Of a stretch of DNA of 64,000 nucleotides, positions 26,675 through 34,983 are shown one piece after another. Below the pieces are notes generated by a model. It saw nothing but the letters and a program-made list of their open reading frames with translations. It was not told where the DNA came from and made no database searches. The position numbers and the translations under genes are program-made. The DNA is from Acidobacteriota bacterium (GTDB lineage Bacteria > Acidobacteriota > Terriglobia > Acidiferrales > UBA7541). How positions within the stretch are numbered: the stretch's first letter is position 1; each line of letters opens with the position of its first letter. The stretch covers positions 62,001 through 126,000 of the forward strand of contig JABCZK010000012.1 of assembly GCA_013289695.1 (NCBI GenBank), in the 5' to 3' direction.

Positions 26675-27745
26675 TTATGGTTGCATCGGGAGCTTTCGTT
26701 GCGCAACGTTGAGCCGCGACGAAGCCGCGGACTGCACCGTGCGCCAGAAATCGTCGGCGTTGTCGATTTGCATGGAGATCGAACAGTAGAACGTTGGTAA
26801 TTTGCCGTAATAAATTGCGTGGAGATTGTACAGGTCTTTTTCGGTGCAGATCAGGCCGCTCGCTTCTGCTTCGCTTGCCAGCTGGAGAATTTCCTCGTCG
26901 TCATGGTCGGTGTAGCGGTGGTGATCGGGAAAGAATCTGTGGCCGACTATATCCACGCCCCAGGTGCGTAGGTCATCTAGGAAGGGTGCGGGATTGCCGA
27001 TGCCGCAGAAGGCGAAGAGCTTTGGTAGCGCATCGAGTGGAACGGCGCCACCCAATTGGCCGTCGGTGAAACTGTGGATGGCGTCGAGCTTCGGCCGAGC
27101 ATAGAAAATCGGTGCTGCGGAATCGCGGCGGATCGCGGATTCGATGGCGGGGGCCCGGGCGCTGCGCGTGATTACGATGATATCGGCGCGCGCGAGGGCG
27201 GATCGCGGCTCGCGAAGGTGGCCGGCGGGAAGCAGGCGGCCGCCGCTGAAGGGATTTGTCGCGTCTATCAGGACGATGTCTACGTCGCGAGCTAGTTGCA
27301 GATGTTGGAAGCCGTCGTCTAGGACGAACCAATTCACGCCGCGCTTGGCTAGTTCCCTGCCCTGTTCGTAGCGATTGGCGCCGACGCCGAATTGGACGCG
27401 ATCGCCCAGTCGGGATTGGAGCAGGCGCACTTCGTCGCTGGTTGTGGCTTTGGCGTTCGCTGCGACTGACTGAGGATTATTTTTGGACGCCGGCATGATA
27501 TTTTCGCCGCGATAGCCGCGGGTTAGAATGCCGACGCTTTTTCCTTCGGCCAGGAGGCGCTCGGCGATCCAGAGGACCATTGGAGTTTTTCCGGTGCCGC
27601 CGGTGGTTAGATTGCCGACGCTGATCACGACGCCGTCGAGATGTTGTGATTTCAGGATGCCTTTGCGGTAGGCGCGGGCGCGCAGGTGCGCTGCGGCGCC
27701 ATAGGGCAGCGTGAACGGCCAAAGGACTGATTGCTTCAGCGTCAT
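26675..27745 (-). CDS. lpxK: Tetraacyldisaccharide 4'-kinase
   Basis: A 356-residue membrane-associated kinase that phosphorylates the 4'-position of the lipid A disaccharide, giving lipid IVA. The Walker A loop is GNLTTGGTGKTPMV near residue 50, preceded by the N-terminal hydrophobic amphipathic helix (QSVLWPFTLPYGAAAHLRARAY). FVLDDGFQHLQLARDVDIVLIDA contains the DDGFQH motif (Walker B and catalytic Asp), and GGRLLPAGHLREP follows. ATG 27745 overlaps the waaA stop by four bases (ATGA), so translation is coupled. The 333-base hairpin array separates it from the heptose genes further down the same strand. Confidence 0.95.
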   Translation of the reverse strand: MTLKQSVLWPFTLPYGAAAHLRARAYRKGILKSQHLDGVVISVGNLTTGGTGKTPMVLWIAERLLAEGKSVGILTRGYRGENIMPASKNNPQSVAANAKATTSDEVRLLQSRLGDRVQFGVGANRYEQGRELAKRGVNWFVLDDGFQHLQLARDVDIVLIDATNPFSGGRLLPAGHLREPRSALARADIIVITRSARAPAIESAIRRDSAAPIFYARPKLDAIHSFTDGQLGGAVPLDALPKLFAFCGIGNPAPFLDDLRTWGVDIVGHRFFPDHHRYTDHDDEEILQLASEAEASGLICTEKDLYNLHAIYYGKLPTFYCSISMQIDNADDFWRTVQSAASSRLNVAQRKLPMQP

Positions 27746-29094
27746 GCGCTGTGCTCCTTGGCGGAGCTGCTGTGCCAGACTGCGGCGATGTGGTCGAGCG
27801 AGCGTTCGGTGGCACCGCGATTGCGTTGGGAGATTTCGCGCGCGGCCGCGCCCATGCGTTCGCGCATTGCATTGTCTTGTATGAGCTGAATCCAAACTTT
27901 GCCGAGGCCTGGGCCTGTCGAGACTTGCACACCGGCGTGCGCGTCGAGAAATTGGTCGGCCATCTCTTTGAAATTTTCCATAGAGCCGCCGAAGACCGGC
28001 GGGCGGGCGAACCAGGCCGGCTCAAGAATATTGTGGCCGCCGGCGGCGACTAGCGAACCGCCTACGAAAGTGGCGTCGGAGAGGGAGTAGAGGCCGGCCA
28101 GCTCGCCGATGGAATCTAGGAGCAGGACGTCGGCGGAATCGTCAAGCGTGCTGGTGAGGTCGAGCTCGCTGCGGCGGACGACTTTCCATCCGCCTGCTGC
28201 GGGGATGGCAGCCGCGGCATCGAATTGGGCGGGCTTGCGCGGCGCGAGAATCAGGAGCGTGCGGCGCCACTGGCGTTGCACGAGATCGTATGCGGCGAGG
28301 ACGGCTTCTTCTTCTCCCGCGACTACGCTGCCAGCGATGAGGATTGGCCAACGTTCCTGCTGGCGAATTTGCTGCTCGAGCCAGGAGCCGAAGCGGGATA
28401 TCGCGGGCGGTGCGGCGTCATATTTTAGATTTCCGGCGACGCTGACGCGGGCTTGTTCGGCACCCATGGCTTGGAGGCGCGCGGAATCTTCGGGCGATTG
28501 CGCGAGGAAAAGTTCGGCGTCTTGCATGGTGCGCTGGAAGAACGGGCCGATCAGGAATTCCCATTGCTTGAAGCGCGCGAAAGATTTCTCGGAGATGCGG
28601 GCGTTTGCGAAAACTACCGGGATTTGAGCGCGGCGCGCTTCGCGGAGAAAATTTGGCCAGATTTCGGTTTCCATGACGATTACGAGGGAGGGCTTAATCG
28701 CGCGGAGAGCGCGGCGTACTGGGACTACCCAGTCCAGCGGAAAATAAAAGATGCCGTCGGCGGTTTGCAGACGCTCGCGGGCCAGGCGCTGGCCGGTCTC
28801 GGTGGTGGTGGAGACGAAAATTGTGGCGCCCGGGTAGCGGCGTTTCAAGCCGTCAATTAATGGCTGGGCGGCTAGAACTTCGCCGACCGAGACGGCGTGG
28901 ATCCAGATGGGGCCGTTATGCGTCGGAGTGGCTGCAGCCGCGGTCGCGGCGCGAACGGCGATTTCGGGGGGCAAACTTCCCAGGCGTTCACGAAGGGCGC
29001 GCGTGGGTTCGCCGGCACGCCATCCGCGCAGAGCAAAATACGGCGCTAGGAGGAACATGCCCGCTGCCGTGAGGATGCGATAGAAAAAATACAT
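27742..29094 (-). CDS. waaA: 3-deoxy-D-manno-octulosonic acid (Kdo) transferase
   Basis: A 450-residue GT30 glycosyltransferase that adds Kdo to lipid IVA on the cytoplasmic face of the inner membrane. An N-terminal membrane anchor (MYFFYRILTAAGMFLLAPYFAL) is followed by IWIHAVSVGEVLAAQPL, STTTETGQRLARE, PLDWVVPVRRAL, VIMETEIWPNFL and NARISEKSFARF, all hallmark WaaA segments. The C-terminal domain has SIGELAGLYSLSDATFVGGSLVAAGGHNILEPAW. Start is placed at ATG 29094, downstream of a TATAAT box at 29152-29157; the longer frame to 29205 would begin above that box. It is the first gene of the LPS block. Confidence 0.95.
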   Translation of the reverse strand: MYFFYRILTAAGMFLLAPYFALRGWRAGEPTRALRERLGSLPPEIAVRAATAAAATPTHNGPIWIHAVSVGEVLAAQPLIDGLKRRYPGATIFVSTTTETGQRLARERLQTADGIFYFPLDWVVPVRRALRAIKPSLVIVMETEIWPNFLREARRAQIPVVFANARISEKSFARFKQWEFLIGPFFQRTMQDAELFLAQSPEDSARLQAMGAEQARVSVAGNLKYDAAPPAISRFGSWLEQQIRQQERWPILIAGSVVAGEEEAVLAAYDLVQRQWRRTLLILAPRKPAQFDAAAAIPAAGGWKVVRRSELDLTSTLDDSADVLLLDSIGELAGLYSLSDATFVGGSLVAAGGHNILEPAWFARPPVFGGSMENFKEMADQFLDAHAGVQVSTGPGLGKVWIQLIQDNAMRERMGAAAREISQRNRGATERSLDHIAAVWHSSSAKEHSA

Positions 29095-29151
29095 TCCGTG
29101 GGCGTCTCGCACAGGAGCCGGGAAAGTGGCTTGGCCACGCGCGGACCCGGT

Positions 29152-29157
29152 ATTATA
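29152..29157 (-). promoter_or_regulatory. -10 box for the waaA-lpxK operon
   Basis: A perfect TATAAT on the minus strand, about 58 bases before the waaA ATG. No clear -35 hexamer lies 16-18 bases upstream, so an activator may be needed. It also sits 60 bases from the divergent gene at 29217. Confidence 0.45.
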
Positions 29158-29216
29158 GTGGCAGCGGCGAGAAAACGCGCACAACTTCCGGCGGCGCAGC
29201 GGCATCGCAGAGCAGG

Positions 29217-29900
29217 ATGACGAAGAGCTTACTGACTTCTTTCGCTATGGCGATCTTGCTCGTGTGCGGAGGCGCTGCCGCGCAGAACAATCCTGCGGCG
29301 ACGAAAGTTCAGCACGCAGCGCCGGATCCGGCCGCGGCGCTGGCTCACGATCATCATGATGGGTTGACCGTGCTGGCCGATCCGTACGTGGATAAGGCGC
29401 GCGGCAAGGAAAAATTCGGCAAGGCCAATCCGCTGGACGCGGGAATTCTGCCGGTGGAGATTTTTCTGCGCAACGAAACGAACGAGCCGATCCATGTGGA
29501 TATCAACACGATTCAGCTGGAGGTGCGGTTGCGCAAAGGTGGCCGGCAGGAGATTGACTGGTTGCCCGCCCAGGACGTGGCTGGTTTGGTGGCGCATCCT
29601 GGCGGAGTGACTCCTTCGAACCGGCCGCGGATTGCAGGGATTCCTTTGCCGAGCGGCGACAAGAAAACGGACAAGCTGGCGGAGATTTTGCGGCCGTTGA
29701 CGTTGGATGCGGATGTGGTACCGCCGATGGGCGGGCTGCACGGATTTTTGTACTTCAACGTGAATTATGAGATGTCGCTGGCGGACACGGCCGTGCTTTA
29801 TGTGCCAGACGCGACGGTGATTGCGTCCAAGAAGGCGTTGATGTTTTACGAAGTGCGGTTCGGCAAGACTACGCAGAACCCGGCTAGCCCTTCTCCGTAG
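29217..29900 (+). CDS. Secreted protein of unknown function
   Basis: A 227-residue protein with a signal peptide (KSLLTSFAMAILLVCGGAAAQ). After a His/Ala-rich linker (ALAHDHHDGLTV) comes a domain with beta-strand character: ILPVEIFLRNETNEPIHVDINTIQLEVRL, then GFLYFNVNYEMSLADTAVLYVPDATVI. The pattern 'extra-cytoplasmic factor with NETNEPI and a late LYVPD' is reminiscent of acidobacterial hypothetical proteins; no catalytic residues stand out. It is divergent from waaA with about 120 bases between starts. It could be a periplasmic binding or structural protein, but nothing specific supports this. Confidence 0.75.
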   Translation: MTKSLLTSFAMAILLVCGGAAAQNNPAATKVQHAAPDPAAALAHDHHDGLTVLADPYVDKARGKEKFGKANPLDAGILPVEIFLRNETNEPIHVDINTIQLEVRLRKGGRQEIDWLPAQDVAGLVAHPGGVTPSNRPRIAGIPLPSGDKKTDKLAEILRPLTLDADVVPPMGGLHGFLYFNVNYEMSLADTAVLYVPDATVIASKKALMFYEVRFGKTTQNPASPSP

Positions 29901-30025
29901 GCCCTGTAGCGCGAACCTCCAGACATGATTGAAGCGTTTGCGAAAAGTGTTGTGGCGGCGCGCTCATTTTCGGCGAGCGGTTCGCGACGCGGTGCTACCC
30001 TCCATGACGGCCTGACATTCTGGCA

Positions 30026-30138
30026 CGCCGGGGCGCAGCAAGCAGCGCCCCTACCGTGGCTACCGAGTGAAGGTGGTGCCAGTAGTCACGCGAGGCAAGC
30101 CTCGCTAAATGCAAGGCGGCAGCAAGTCGCCGCACTCC
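30026..30138. repeat. Composite repeat: GGGGCGC hairpin plus CAAG-loop hairpins
   Basis: GGGGCGC-AGCAAGCA-GCGCCCC, then TACCGTGGCT (30030-30060), AGGTGGTGCCAGTAGTCA, GCGAGG-CAAG-CCTCGC at 30090-30105 and GGCGGCAGCAAGTCGCCGCACTCC to 30138. The same order occurs at 37126-37316. The outer hairpin is uninterrupted here, unlike copy A at 2741-2827. The rest of the 468-base gap 29901-30368 shows only the hppA promoter. Confidence 0.85.
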
Positions 30139-30264
30139 CAGATAGCCTCAGCGAGCGAAATCGCGCGGCGAGGTTTTCCTTCGCGCTGCCGCAGCGAACT
30201 TTTCGTGCGCTATTCACTCACGTTTTGTTTCTGCCTCCGCCCCGGCGGAAGGCAGCCTCTTTTC

Positions 30265-30293
30265 TTGACGTTAGAGGGGTTTCCTGATACAAA
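30265..30293 (+). promoter_or_regulatory. Candidate hppA promoter
   Basis: TTGACG at 30265-30270, a 17-base spacer and TACAAA at 30288-30293 put the start of transcription near 30300. This leaves a leader of about 70 bases before the short ORF at 30369. Confidence 0.45.
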
Positions 30294-30368
30294 AAAAAGG
30301 CCATTCAGGTCTGTAACTTCTCGCTGTCAGCAGGCTCCCCGATTAAGGAGTCTTCATCCGGAGGAAGA

Positions 30369-30428
30369 ATGTCGGTACAAGTATGGGGTTACATGTGCGC
30401 CAAGGTGCGCATGGCGGGGGGCGAATAA
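30369..30428 (+). CDS. 19-codon leader ORF coupled to hppA
   Basis: ATG 30369 has a strong ribosome binding site (GGAGGAAGA just before it), reads 19 codons (MSVQVWGYMCAKVRMAGGE) and stops at TAA 30426-30428. That stop shares its last A with the hppA ATG (TAATG). The hppA ATG itself has only a diffuse G-rich upstream stretch. The arrangement suggests hppA is translated by re-initiation after the leader. No similarity of the peptide to anything known was noticed, and it may act only through its translation. Confidence 0.5.
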   Translation: MSVQVWGYMCAKVRMAGGE

Positions 30429-32905
30429 TGCTGCAGGTGGTGCAAATTCTGTGGAAACTGGGATGTCGCGCCGGGCGAGTCGGCGCAGCGGGATGTACCG
30501 CGATTTTATTGAGCGCAGCCACAGCGCAAGCGCGGACGGCGCCGGAAACGGCGGGTGGTGAAGCGAACCTGAAGTTGCCGGATTTGTCGTCGGTAAATTT
30601 TTGGGGGATGGATGGGCACAAGCTTTTGCTTTTTGGCATTTTGTTCTGCGTGTTCGGGCTGGCGTTTGGCATGGCGATTTACACGAAGCTGAAAAACCTG
30701 CCGGTGCATCGCGCGATGCGCGAGATTTCCGAATTGATTTATGAGACCTGCAAGACCTACTTGGTTACGCAGGGGAAATTCCTGCTGCTGCTGGAAGCGT
30801 TTATCGCCGTGGTGATCGTGCTGTACTTCGGCGTGCTGCTGCATTACCAAGCGGCGCGCGTGATTATCGTTCTGGCGTTCAGCATGGTTGGAATCATGGG
30901 GAGCTTCGGCGTGGCGTGGTTCGGGATTCGCGTGAATACGTTCGCGAATTCGCGCACGGCGTTTGCGGGGCTGCGCGGAAAGCCGTTTCCGATTTATCAC
31001 ATTCCGCTGGAAGCGGGCATGAGCATTGGCATGATGCTGATCAGCGTGGAATTGCTGATGATGCTTTTTATTCTGCTATTTATTCCGGGAGATTACGCGG
31101 GGCCGTGCTTCATCGGATTTGCGATTGGCGAATCGCTAGGCGCGGCGGCGCTGCGCATCGCGGGCGGCATTTTCACGAAGATCGCGGACATCGGGTCCGA
31201 CTTGATGAAGATTGTTTTCAAGATCAAGGAGGACGACGCGCGCAATCCCGGCGTGATTGCGGATTGCACAGGCGACAACGCGGGCGATTCGGTGGGACCG
31301 AGCGCGGACGGGTTTGAGACGTACGGGGTGACGGGCGTCGCGCTGATTACGTTTATTTTGCTGGGCGTGAAGAACGCGGACCCTGCGGTGCAGGCGACGA
31401 TTCAGGTGCAATTGCTGGTGTGGATTTTCGTGATGCGCATCGCGATGCTGGTGGCCAGCGCGGCTGCTTACTTTTTGAATGATTTTATTTCCAAGGCGCG
31501 GTTTGCTGCCGCGGACAAGATGAATTTCGAATCGCCCCTGACTTCGCTGGTGTGGATTACTTCGCTGGTTTCGATCGCGATGACCTATGCGATTTCGTCG
31601 GTGATTATTCCGACGCTGAAAGGCGACCCGACCCAGTGGTGGAAACTTTCCACGATTATTTCCTGCGGCACACTGGCTGGAGCGATTATTCCGGAGCTGG
31701 TGAAAGTTTTCACTTCGACCGAATCGCGGCACGTGAAGGAAGTGGTGGCGTCGGCCGAAGAAGGCGGCGCGTCGCTGGGAATTTTGTCAGGATTTGTGGC
31801 TGGGAATTTCTCGGCTTATTACATTGGGCTGGCGATGGTGCTGCTGATGTCCATCAGTTACCTGGTGAGCTTACAGGGGCTGGGCAATCTGATGATTGCG
31901 GCGCCGGTGTTTGCTTTTGGCCTCGTGGCTTTTGGATTTCTGGGGATGGGGCCGGTGACGATCGCGGTGGATTCCTATGGACCGGTGACGGACAACGCGC
32001 AGTCGGTGTATGAGCTTTCGCTGATCGAGACGATTCCGAACATCCAGCAGGAATTGAAGCAGGATTTCAATATTGATGTGAATTTTGAGCGCGCGAAGGA
32101 ATTGCTGGAGGAGAATGACGGGGCCGGTAACACTTTTAAGGCTACGGCGAAACCTGTGCTGATCGGCACTGCGGTGGTGGGCGCTACCACCATGATTTTT
32201 TCGATCATCATGGCGCTGACGAACGGCATCACGCAGGACGTGGACAAGCTCTCGCTGCTGCATGCGCCGTTTTTTCTGGGGTTGGTTACCGGCGGTGCGA
32301 TGATTTATTGGTTTACGGGGGCTTCTACGCAGGCGGTCACCACCGGAGCGTATCGCGCGGTGGAATTCATCAAGGCGAACATCAAGCTGGAGGGCGTGGA
32401 GAAAGCGTCGGTGGAGGACAGCAAGAAGGTGGTGGCCATCTGCACGAAGTACGCGCAGAAAGGTATGTTGAATATTTTCATCGCTGTTTTCTTTGGGACG
32501 CTTTCCTTCGCGTTCGTTGAGCCTTTCTTTTTCATCGGGTATCTGATTTCGATCGCGATCTTTGGATTGTATCAGGCGATTTTTATGGCGAATGCGGGCG
32601 GGGCTTGGGACAACGCGAAGAAAATCGTGGAAGTGGAGATGAAGCAGAAGGGCACGCCGCTGCACGACGCGACTGTGGTGGGCGACACGGTGGGCGATCC
32701 GTTCAAGGATACTTCATCGGTGGCGCTGAATCCGGTGATCAAGTTTACAACTTTATTTGGATTGCTGGCCGTGGAATTGGCGGTGCAATTGACGGCTGAG
32801 AAAGGCGGAAATTTGACGCATATTTTGGCCGCGGCGTTCTTTTTGGTTTCGTTCTTCTTTGTGTACAGATCTTTCTACGGGATGCGGATTAAGGGGTCGG
32901 AGTAG
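30428..32905 (+). CDS. hppA: Membrane-bound ion-translocating pyrophosphatase
   Basis: An 825-residue inner-membrane enzyme with about 16 helices that couples PPi hydrolysis to H+ (or Na+) pumping. The active-site segments are DIGSDLMKIVFKIKEDDARNPGVIADCTGDNAGDSVG with FETYG, and near the C terminus NAGGAWDNAKK and HDATVVGDTVGDPFKDTS. In the cation-selectivity helix, GNTFKATAKP carries Lys at the position that distinguishes K+-independent from K+-dependent (Ala) enzymes; the second marker three residues on is Ala rather than Thr, so subtype and ion are uncertain. ATG 30428 overlaps the stop of a 19-codon leader ORF. Its 3' end overlaps a convergent small gene by 17 bases. Confidence 0.95.
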   Translation: MLQVVQILWKLGCRAGRVGAAGCTAILLSAATAQARTAPETAGGEANLKLPDLSSVNFWGMDGHKLLLFGILFCVFGLAFGMAIYTKLKNLPVHRAMREISELIYETCKTYLVTQGKFLLLLEAFIAVVIVLYFGVLLHYQAARVIIVLAFSMVGIMGSFGVAWFGIRVNTFANSRTAFAGLRGKPFPIYHIPLEAGMSIGMMLISVELLMMLFILLFIPGDYAGPCFIGFAIGESLGAAALRIAGGIFTKIADIGSDLMKIVFKIKEDDARNPGVIADCTGDNAGDSVGPSADGFETYGVTGVALITFILLGVKNADPAVQATIQVQLLVWIFVMRIAMLVASAAAYFLNDFISKARFAAADKMNFESPLTSLVWITSLVSIAMTYAISSVIIPTLKGDPTQWWKLSTIISCGTLAGAIIPELVKVFTSTESRHVKEVVASAEEGGASLGILSGFVAGNFSAYYIGLAMVLLMSISYLVSLQGLGNLMIAAPVFAFGLVAFGFLGMGPVTIAVDSYGPVTDNAQSVYELSLIETIPNIQQELKQDFNIDVNFERAKELLEENDGAGNTFKATAKPVLIGTAVVGATTMIFSIIMALTNGITQDVDKLSLLHAPFFLGLVTGGAMIYWFTGASTQAVTTGAYRAVEFIKANIKLEGVEKASVEDSKKVVAICTKYAQKGMLNIFIAVFFGTLSFAFVEPFFFIGYLISIAIFGLYQAIFMANAGGAWDNAKKIVEVEMKQKGTPLHDATVVGDTVGDPFKDTSSVALNPVIKFTTLFGLLAVELAVQLTAEKGGNLTHILAAAFFLVSFFFVYRSFYGMRIKGSE

Positions 32906-33137
32906 CGCGGGCGATCCGCCGGAGAAATTCGTCGAGAGAATCGGGCTTGGCGCGGCCTGAGTCGAGATTTTCCATTCGGCGGACGATTGCAGCATCCCAG
33001 GCTTTTTCGACTGATTCGTCTTCTACGACATCGAGGCTCTCGACTAGAGAACATGCGAGCTTCGCACGTTCGGTCTCCGAGAGCGCGAGCGCTTTCTTCC
33101 GAAGGTCGGATAATTCTCGGTTCACGCAGTCCATCAT
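32889..33137 (-). CDS. Addiction-module antitoxin-like protein (TIGR02574 type), orphan
   Basis: An 82-residue protein with LRKKALALSETERAKLACSLVESLD, then VEKAWDAAIVRRMENLDSG and a C-terminal SLDEFLRRIARA. This is the pattern of the putative addiction-module component family that pairs with ParE-like toxins: SxxERxxLAxxLxxSL near the start and W..E..RR..E.. in the middle. Normally the toxin follows within a few bases; here the stop codon lies inside the 3' end of hppA on the opposite strand, and no toxin gene is present. ATG 33137 or 33134 is the likely start; the frame upstream of it is Cys/Ser-rich and unlike the family. Confidence 0.75.
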   Translation of the reverse strand: MMDCVNRELSDLRKKALALSETERAKLACSLVESLDVVEDESVEKAWDAAIVRRMENLDSGRAKPDSLDEFLRRIARATPTP

Positions 33138-33202
33138 ACTTCGAAAACAGCTGGACGCGGAGCATTGTTGCGCAATGCGGCAGCCTGTTTGCGAATCGCT
33201 TG

Positions 33203-33288
33203 GGCGAGGCAAGCCTCGCCTGGATCGGGCTCGGCTGAGCTGGGCAGGGCTGGGGTTTTTGCGAAAGCGACGGCAAGCCGCCGCACTC
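33203..33288. repeat. Paired CAAG-loop hairpin repeat (copy 3)
   Basis: GGCGAGG-CAAG-CCTCGCC at 33203-33220, a 44-base spacer that differs from copies 1 and 2 but ends in TTTTTGCGAAAGC, then GACGG-CAAG-CCGCCGC and ACTC at 33269-33288. Confidence 0.85.
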
Positions 33289-33345
33289 GAAATGCGTGTC
33301 GACTCGTCTGCATCCTCGCTGGTTCGCTTCCGATTGCTTCCGACT

Positions 33346-34593
33346 TTACGCTTTGACTAGGCCCAGGAATTGGCGGGGGTCGTTAGCGAAGCCGGGGAAG
33401 ACTGTGGACAGGTCACGGTCGCCTAGATGTTTGTTGATGATTTCGCCTAGGACGCTGCGATAGTCTGTCGTGACTGCCAGGTCGCGGCCTTGGTTGAGCT
33501 GGCCTTCGGCCAGGCCGGGCCAGCGCGTGTAGACTCTGCCGCCCTGGATGTCGCCGCCGATTACGAACATGCAGTTGGCATGGCCGTGGTCGGTGCCACG
33601 GTTGCCGTTTTCCTGCGCGGTGCGGCCAAATTCGGACATGCTGACGAAGACGACGTCGCCCATACGATCGCCCATGTCTTGATTGAATGCGGCGACTCCC
33701 TGCCCGAGATCACGCAGCAAATTCGAAAGCTGGCCCTGCACGCCGCCTTCGTTTACGTGATGATCCCAACCGCCACTATCGAGGAACGCAACTTCGAGGC
33801 CGACATCGGCTTTGAACAGCTCCGCGATTTCCTGCAGGCTCTGCCCGAAACGATTCTTAGGATACTCCGCGCCATTTTCCGGTTGGTACTTGTCCGGATT
33901 TATTTTTTTGAGCTGGTCGATGGCTTCGAAGGTTTCGGTGCCTACGCCGCGCAGCGCGCGATCGACGGTTTGCGCGTACATGGCTTCGAAGCCACCTTCG
34001 GTGGTTTGCTGCGGGCCGTTCATTTTGAATTGTTTCAGGTCGGGGATGGCAACTGCTGATGCGCTGCCTTGTAGCGTGCGCGGGAGATAAGGTCCGAACG
34101 CAACCGCGCGAAATGGCGACGGCTTTTCTTCGGGCATGGTTTGCAGGGCGCGATTGAGCCAGCCGTCGTCAGTGGCTTTGCGGCCGGGAGTGCCCGATTC
34201 CATGAAATCCTGCGCGTCGAAGTGGGAGCGCGTGGGATCGGGCGAGCCGACCGCTTGCACGATGGCGAGTTGTCCACTGCGAAACAGAGGAAGCATTGGC
34301 GCCAGGCTTGGATGCAGCCCGAAGAATCCGTCGAGATCGAGCGCGGCATCAGTGCTGCCCTGGCGCGGTTGGGGAATCGCGATGGTGGGGCGTATGTGAT
34401 AGTAATTCGGTTCGCCGAAGGGCACGACGACGTTGAGACCGTCCATGGCGCCGCGCTGAAACAGCACGACCATTTTCTTGTTGTTGATCGCGGGGGTGCC
34501 GGCGACGGCGCGTCGCAAAAACGAGGGCAGTGCGGCCATGCCGAGCATTGCCACTCCGCCGTTTTTCAGGAAGTAGCGCCGTGAGATTGTCAT
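33346..34593 (-). CDS. DUF1501 Tat-exported protein
   Basis: A 415-residue protein beginning with a twin-arginine signal (ISRRYFLKNGGVAMLGMAALPSFL). The DUF1501 fold, related to alkaline phosphatase/sulfatase proteins, is shown by VLFQRGAMDGLNVVVPFGEPNYY, SHFDAQDFMESGTPG, VAFLDSGGWDHHVNEGG, VFVSMSEFGRTAQENGNRGTDHGHANCMFVIGG and VTTDYRSVLGEIINKHLG. The Asp/His clusters could bind metal. Function is not established. It almost always pairs with a DUF1800 protein, here encoded upstream on the same strand at 34984-36939, with a hairpin array between. ATG 34593 has AGGAGC about eight bases upstream. Confidence 0.92.
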   Translation of the reverse strand: MTISRRYFLKNGGVAMLGMAALPSFLRRAVAGTPAINNKKMVVLFQRGAMDGLNVVVPFGEPNYYHIRPTIAIPQPRQGSTDAALDLDGFFGLHPSLAPMLPLFRSGQLAIVQAVGSPDPTRSHFDAQDFMESGTPGRKATDDGWLNRALQTMPEEKPSPFRAVAFGPYLPRTLQGSASAVAIPDLKQFKMNGPQQTTEGGFEAMYAQTVDRALRGVGTETFEAIDQLKKINPDKYQPENGAEYPKNRFGQSLQEIAELFKADVGLEVAFLDSGGWDHHVNEGGVQGQLSNLLRDLGQGVAAFNQDMGDRMGDVVFVSMSEFGRTAQENGNRGTDHGHANCMFVIGGDIQGGRVYTRWPGLAEGQLNQGRDLAVTTDYRSVLGEIINKHLGDRDLSTVFPGFANDPRQFLGLVKA

Positions 34594-34628
34594 TGCCGTG
34601 CTCCTATGCTGCGCGAAAACCGTACTTC

Positions 34629-34975
34629 AGCGGCTAAAGCCGCTCGTTCTTTTTCACTCTGATGTCGTGGCTAAAGCCACGACCTACAAAGCAACGTCAA
34701 ACACGCCCGCCTGAAAGACAGGCGGCAGCTACAAAGTCAAAAGCGAAACCAACGTCAACGGCTGCCCGGTTCGATGAAACTGAACCGGCCGCTACAAGTG
34801 CAAAGGCAACGTCCACATCAAAGTCCAAGCCAAAGGCGCCGGCCTGAAGGTCGACGCTACCCTTCGATCGCGCACCGCGGGATCTCAGGATGAATCGTCC
34901 TGTGGGGCGCTTCACAAATTCAAAGACAACGTCAACTGCAACAGAGCCGGCGGGACGCCGGCGCTACAAATTCAA
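34629..34975. repeat. AAAG-loop hairpin array with GCTACAAA connectors (block 2), including double-hairpin copy D
   Basis: This fills the DUF1800-DUF1501 gap. In order: AGCGGCTAAAGCCGCT (34629-34644), TCGTGGCTAAAGCCACGA (34665-34682), CCGCCTGAAAGACAGGCGG (about 34707-34725), CCGGTTC..GAACCGG (34766-34788), a CCTTCGATC..GATCTCAGGATGAAT element (34860-34914) and GCCGGCGGGACGCCGGC (34946-34962). Nearly every hairpin is followed by (C)GCTACAAA and then TCAAA or GCAACGTCAA. Stem sequences differ but stay self-complementary. Confidence 0.85.
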
Positions 34976-34983
34976 CGACTAGG

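Noticed and set aside
30383-30427. hppA start at ATG 30383
   Set aside because: It has no ribosome site at proper distance, lies inside the leader ORF and would add 15 Gly/His/Arg-rich residues before the membrane protein.
31136-32665. Long open frames antisense to hppA, rich in Arg/His
   Set aside because: They mirror the GC-rich codons of hppA, have no family likeness and no ribosome sites; typical antisense frames in high-GC DNA. The same applies to long antisense frames over valS, the nagZ fusion, murA, the aldehyde dehydrogenase and preT.
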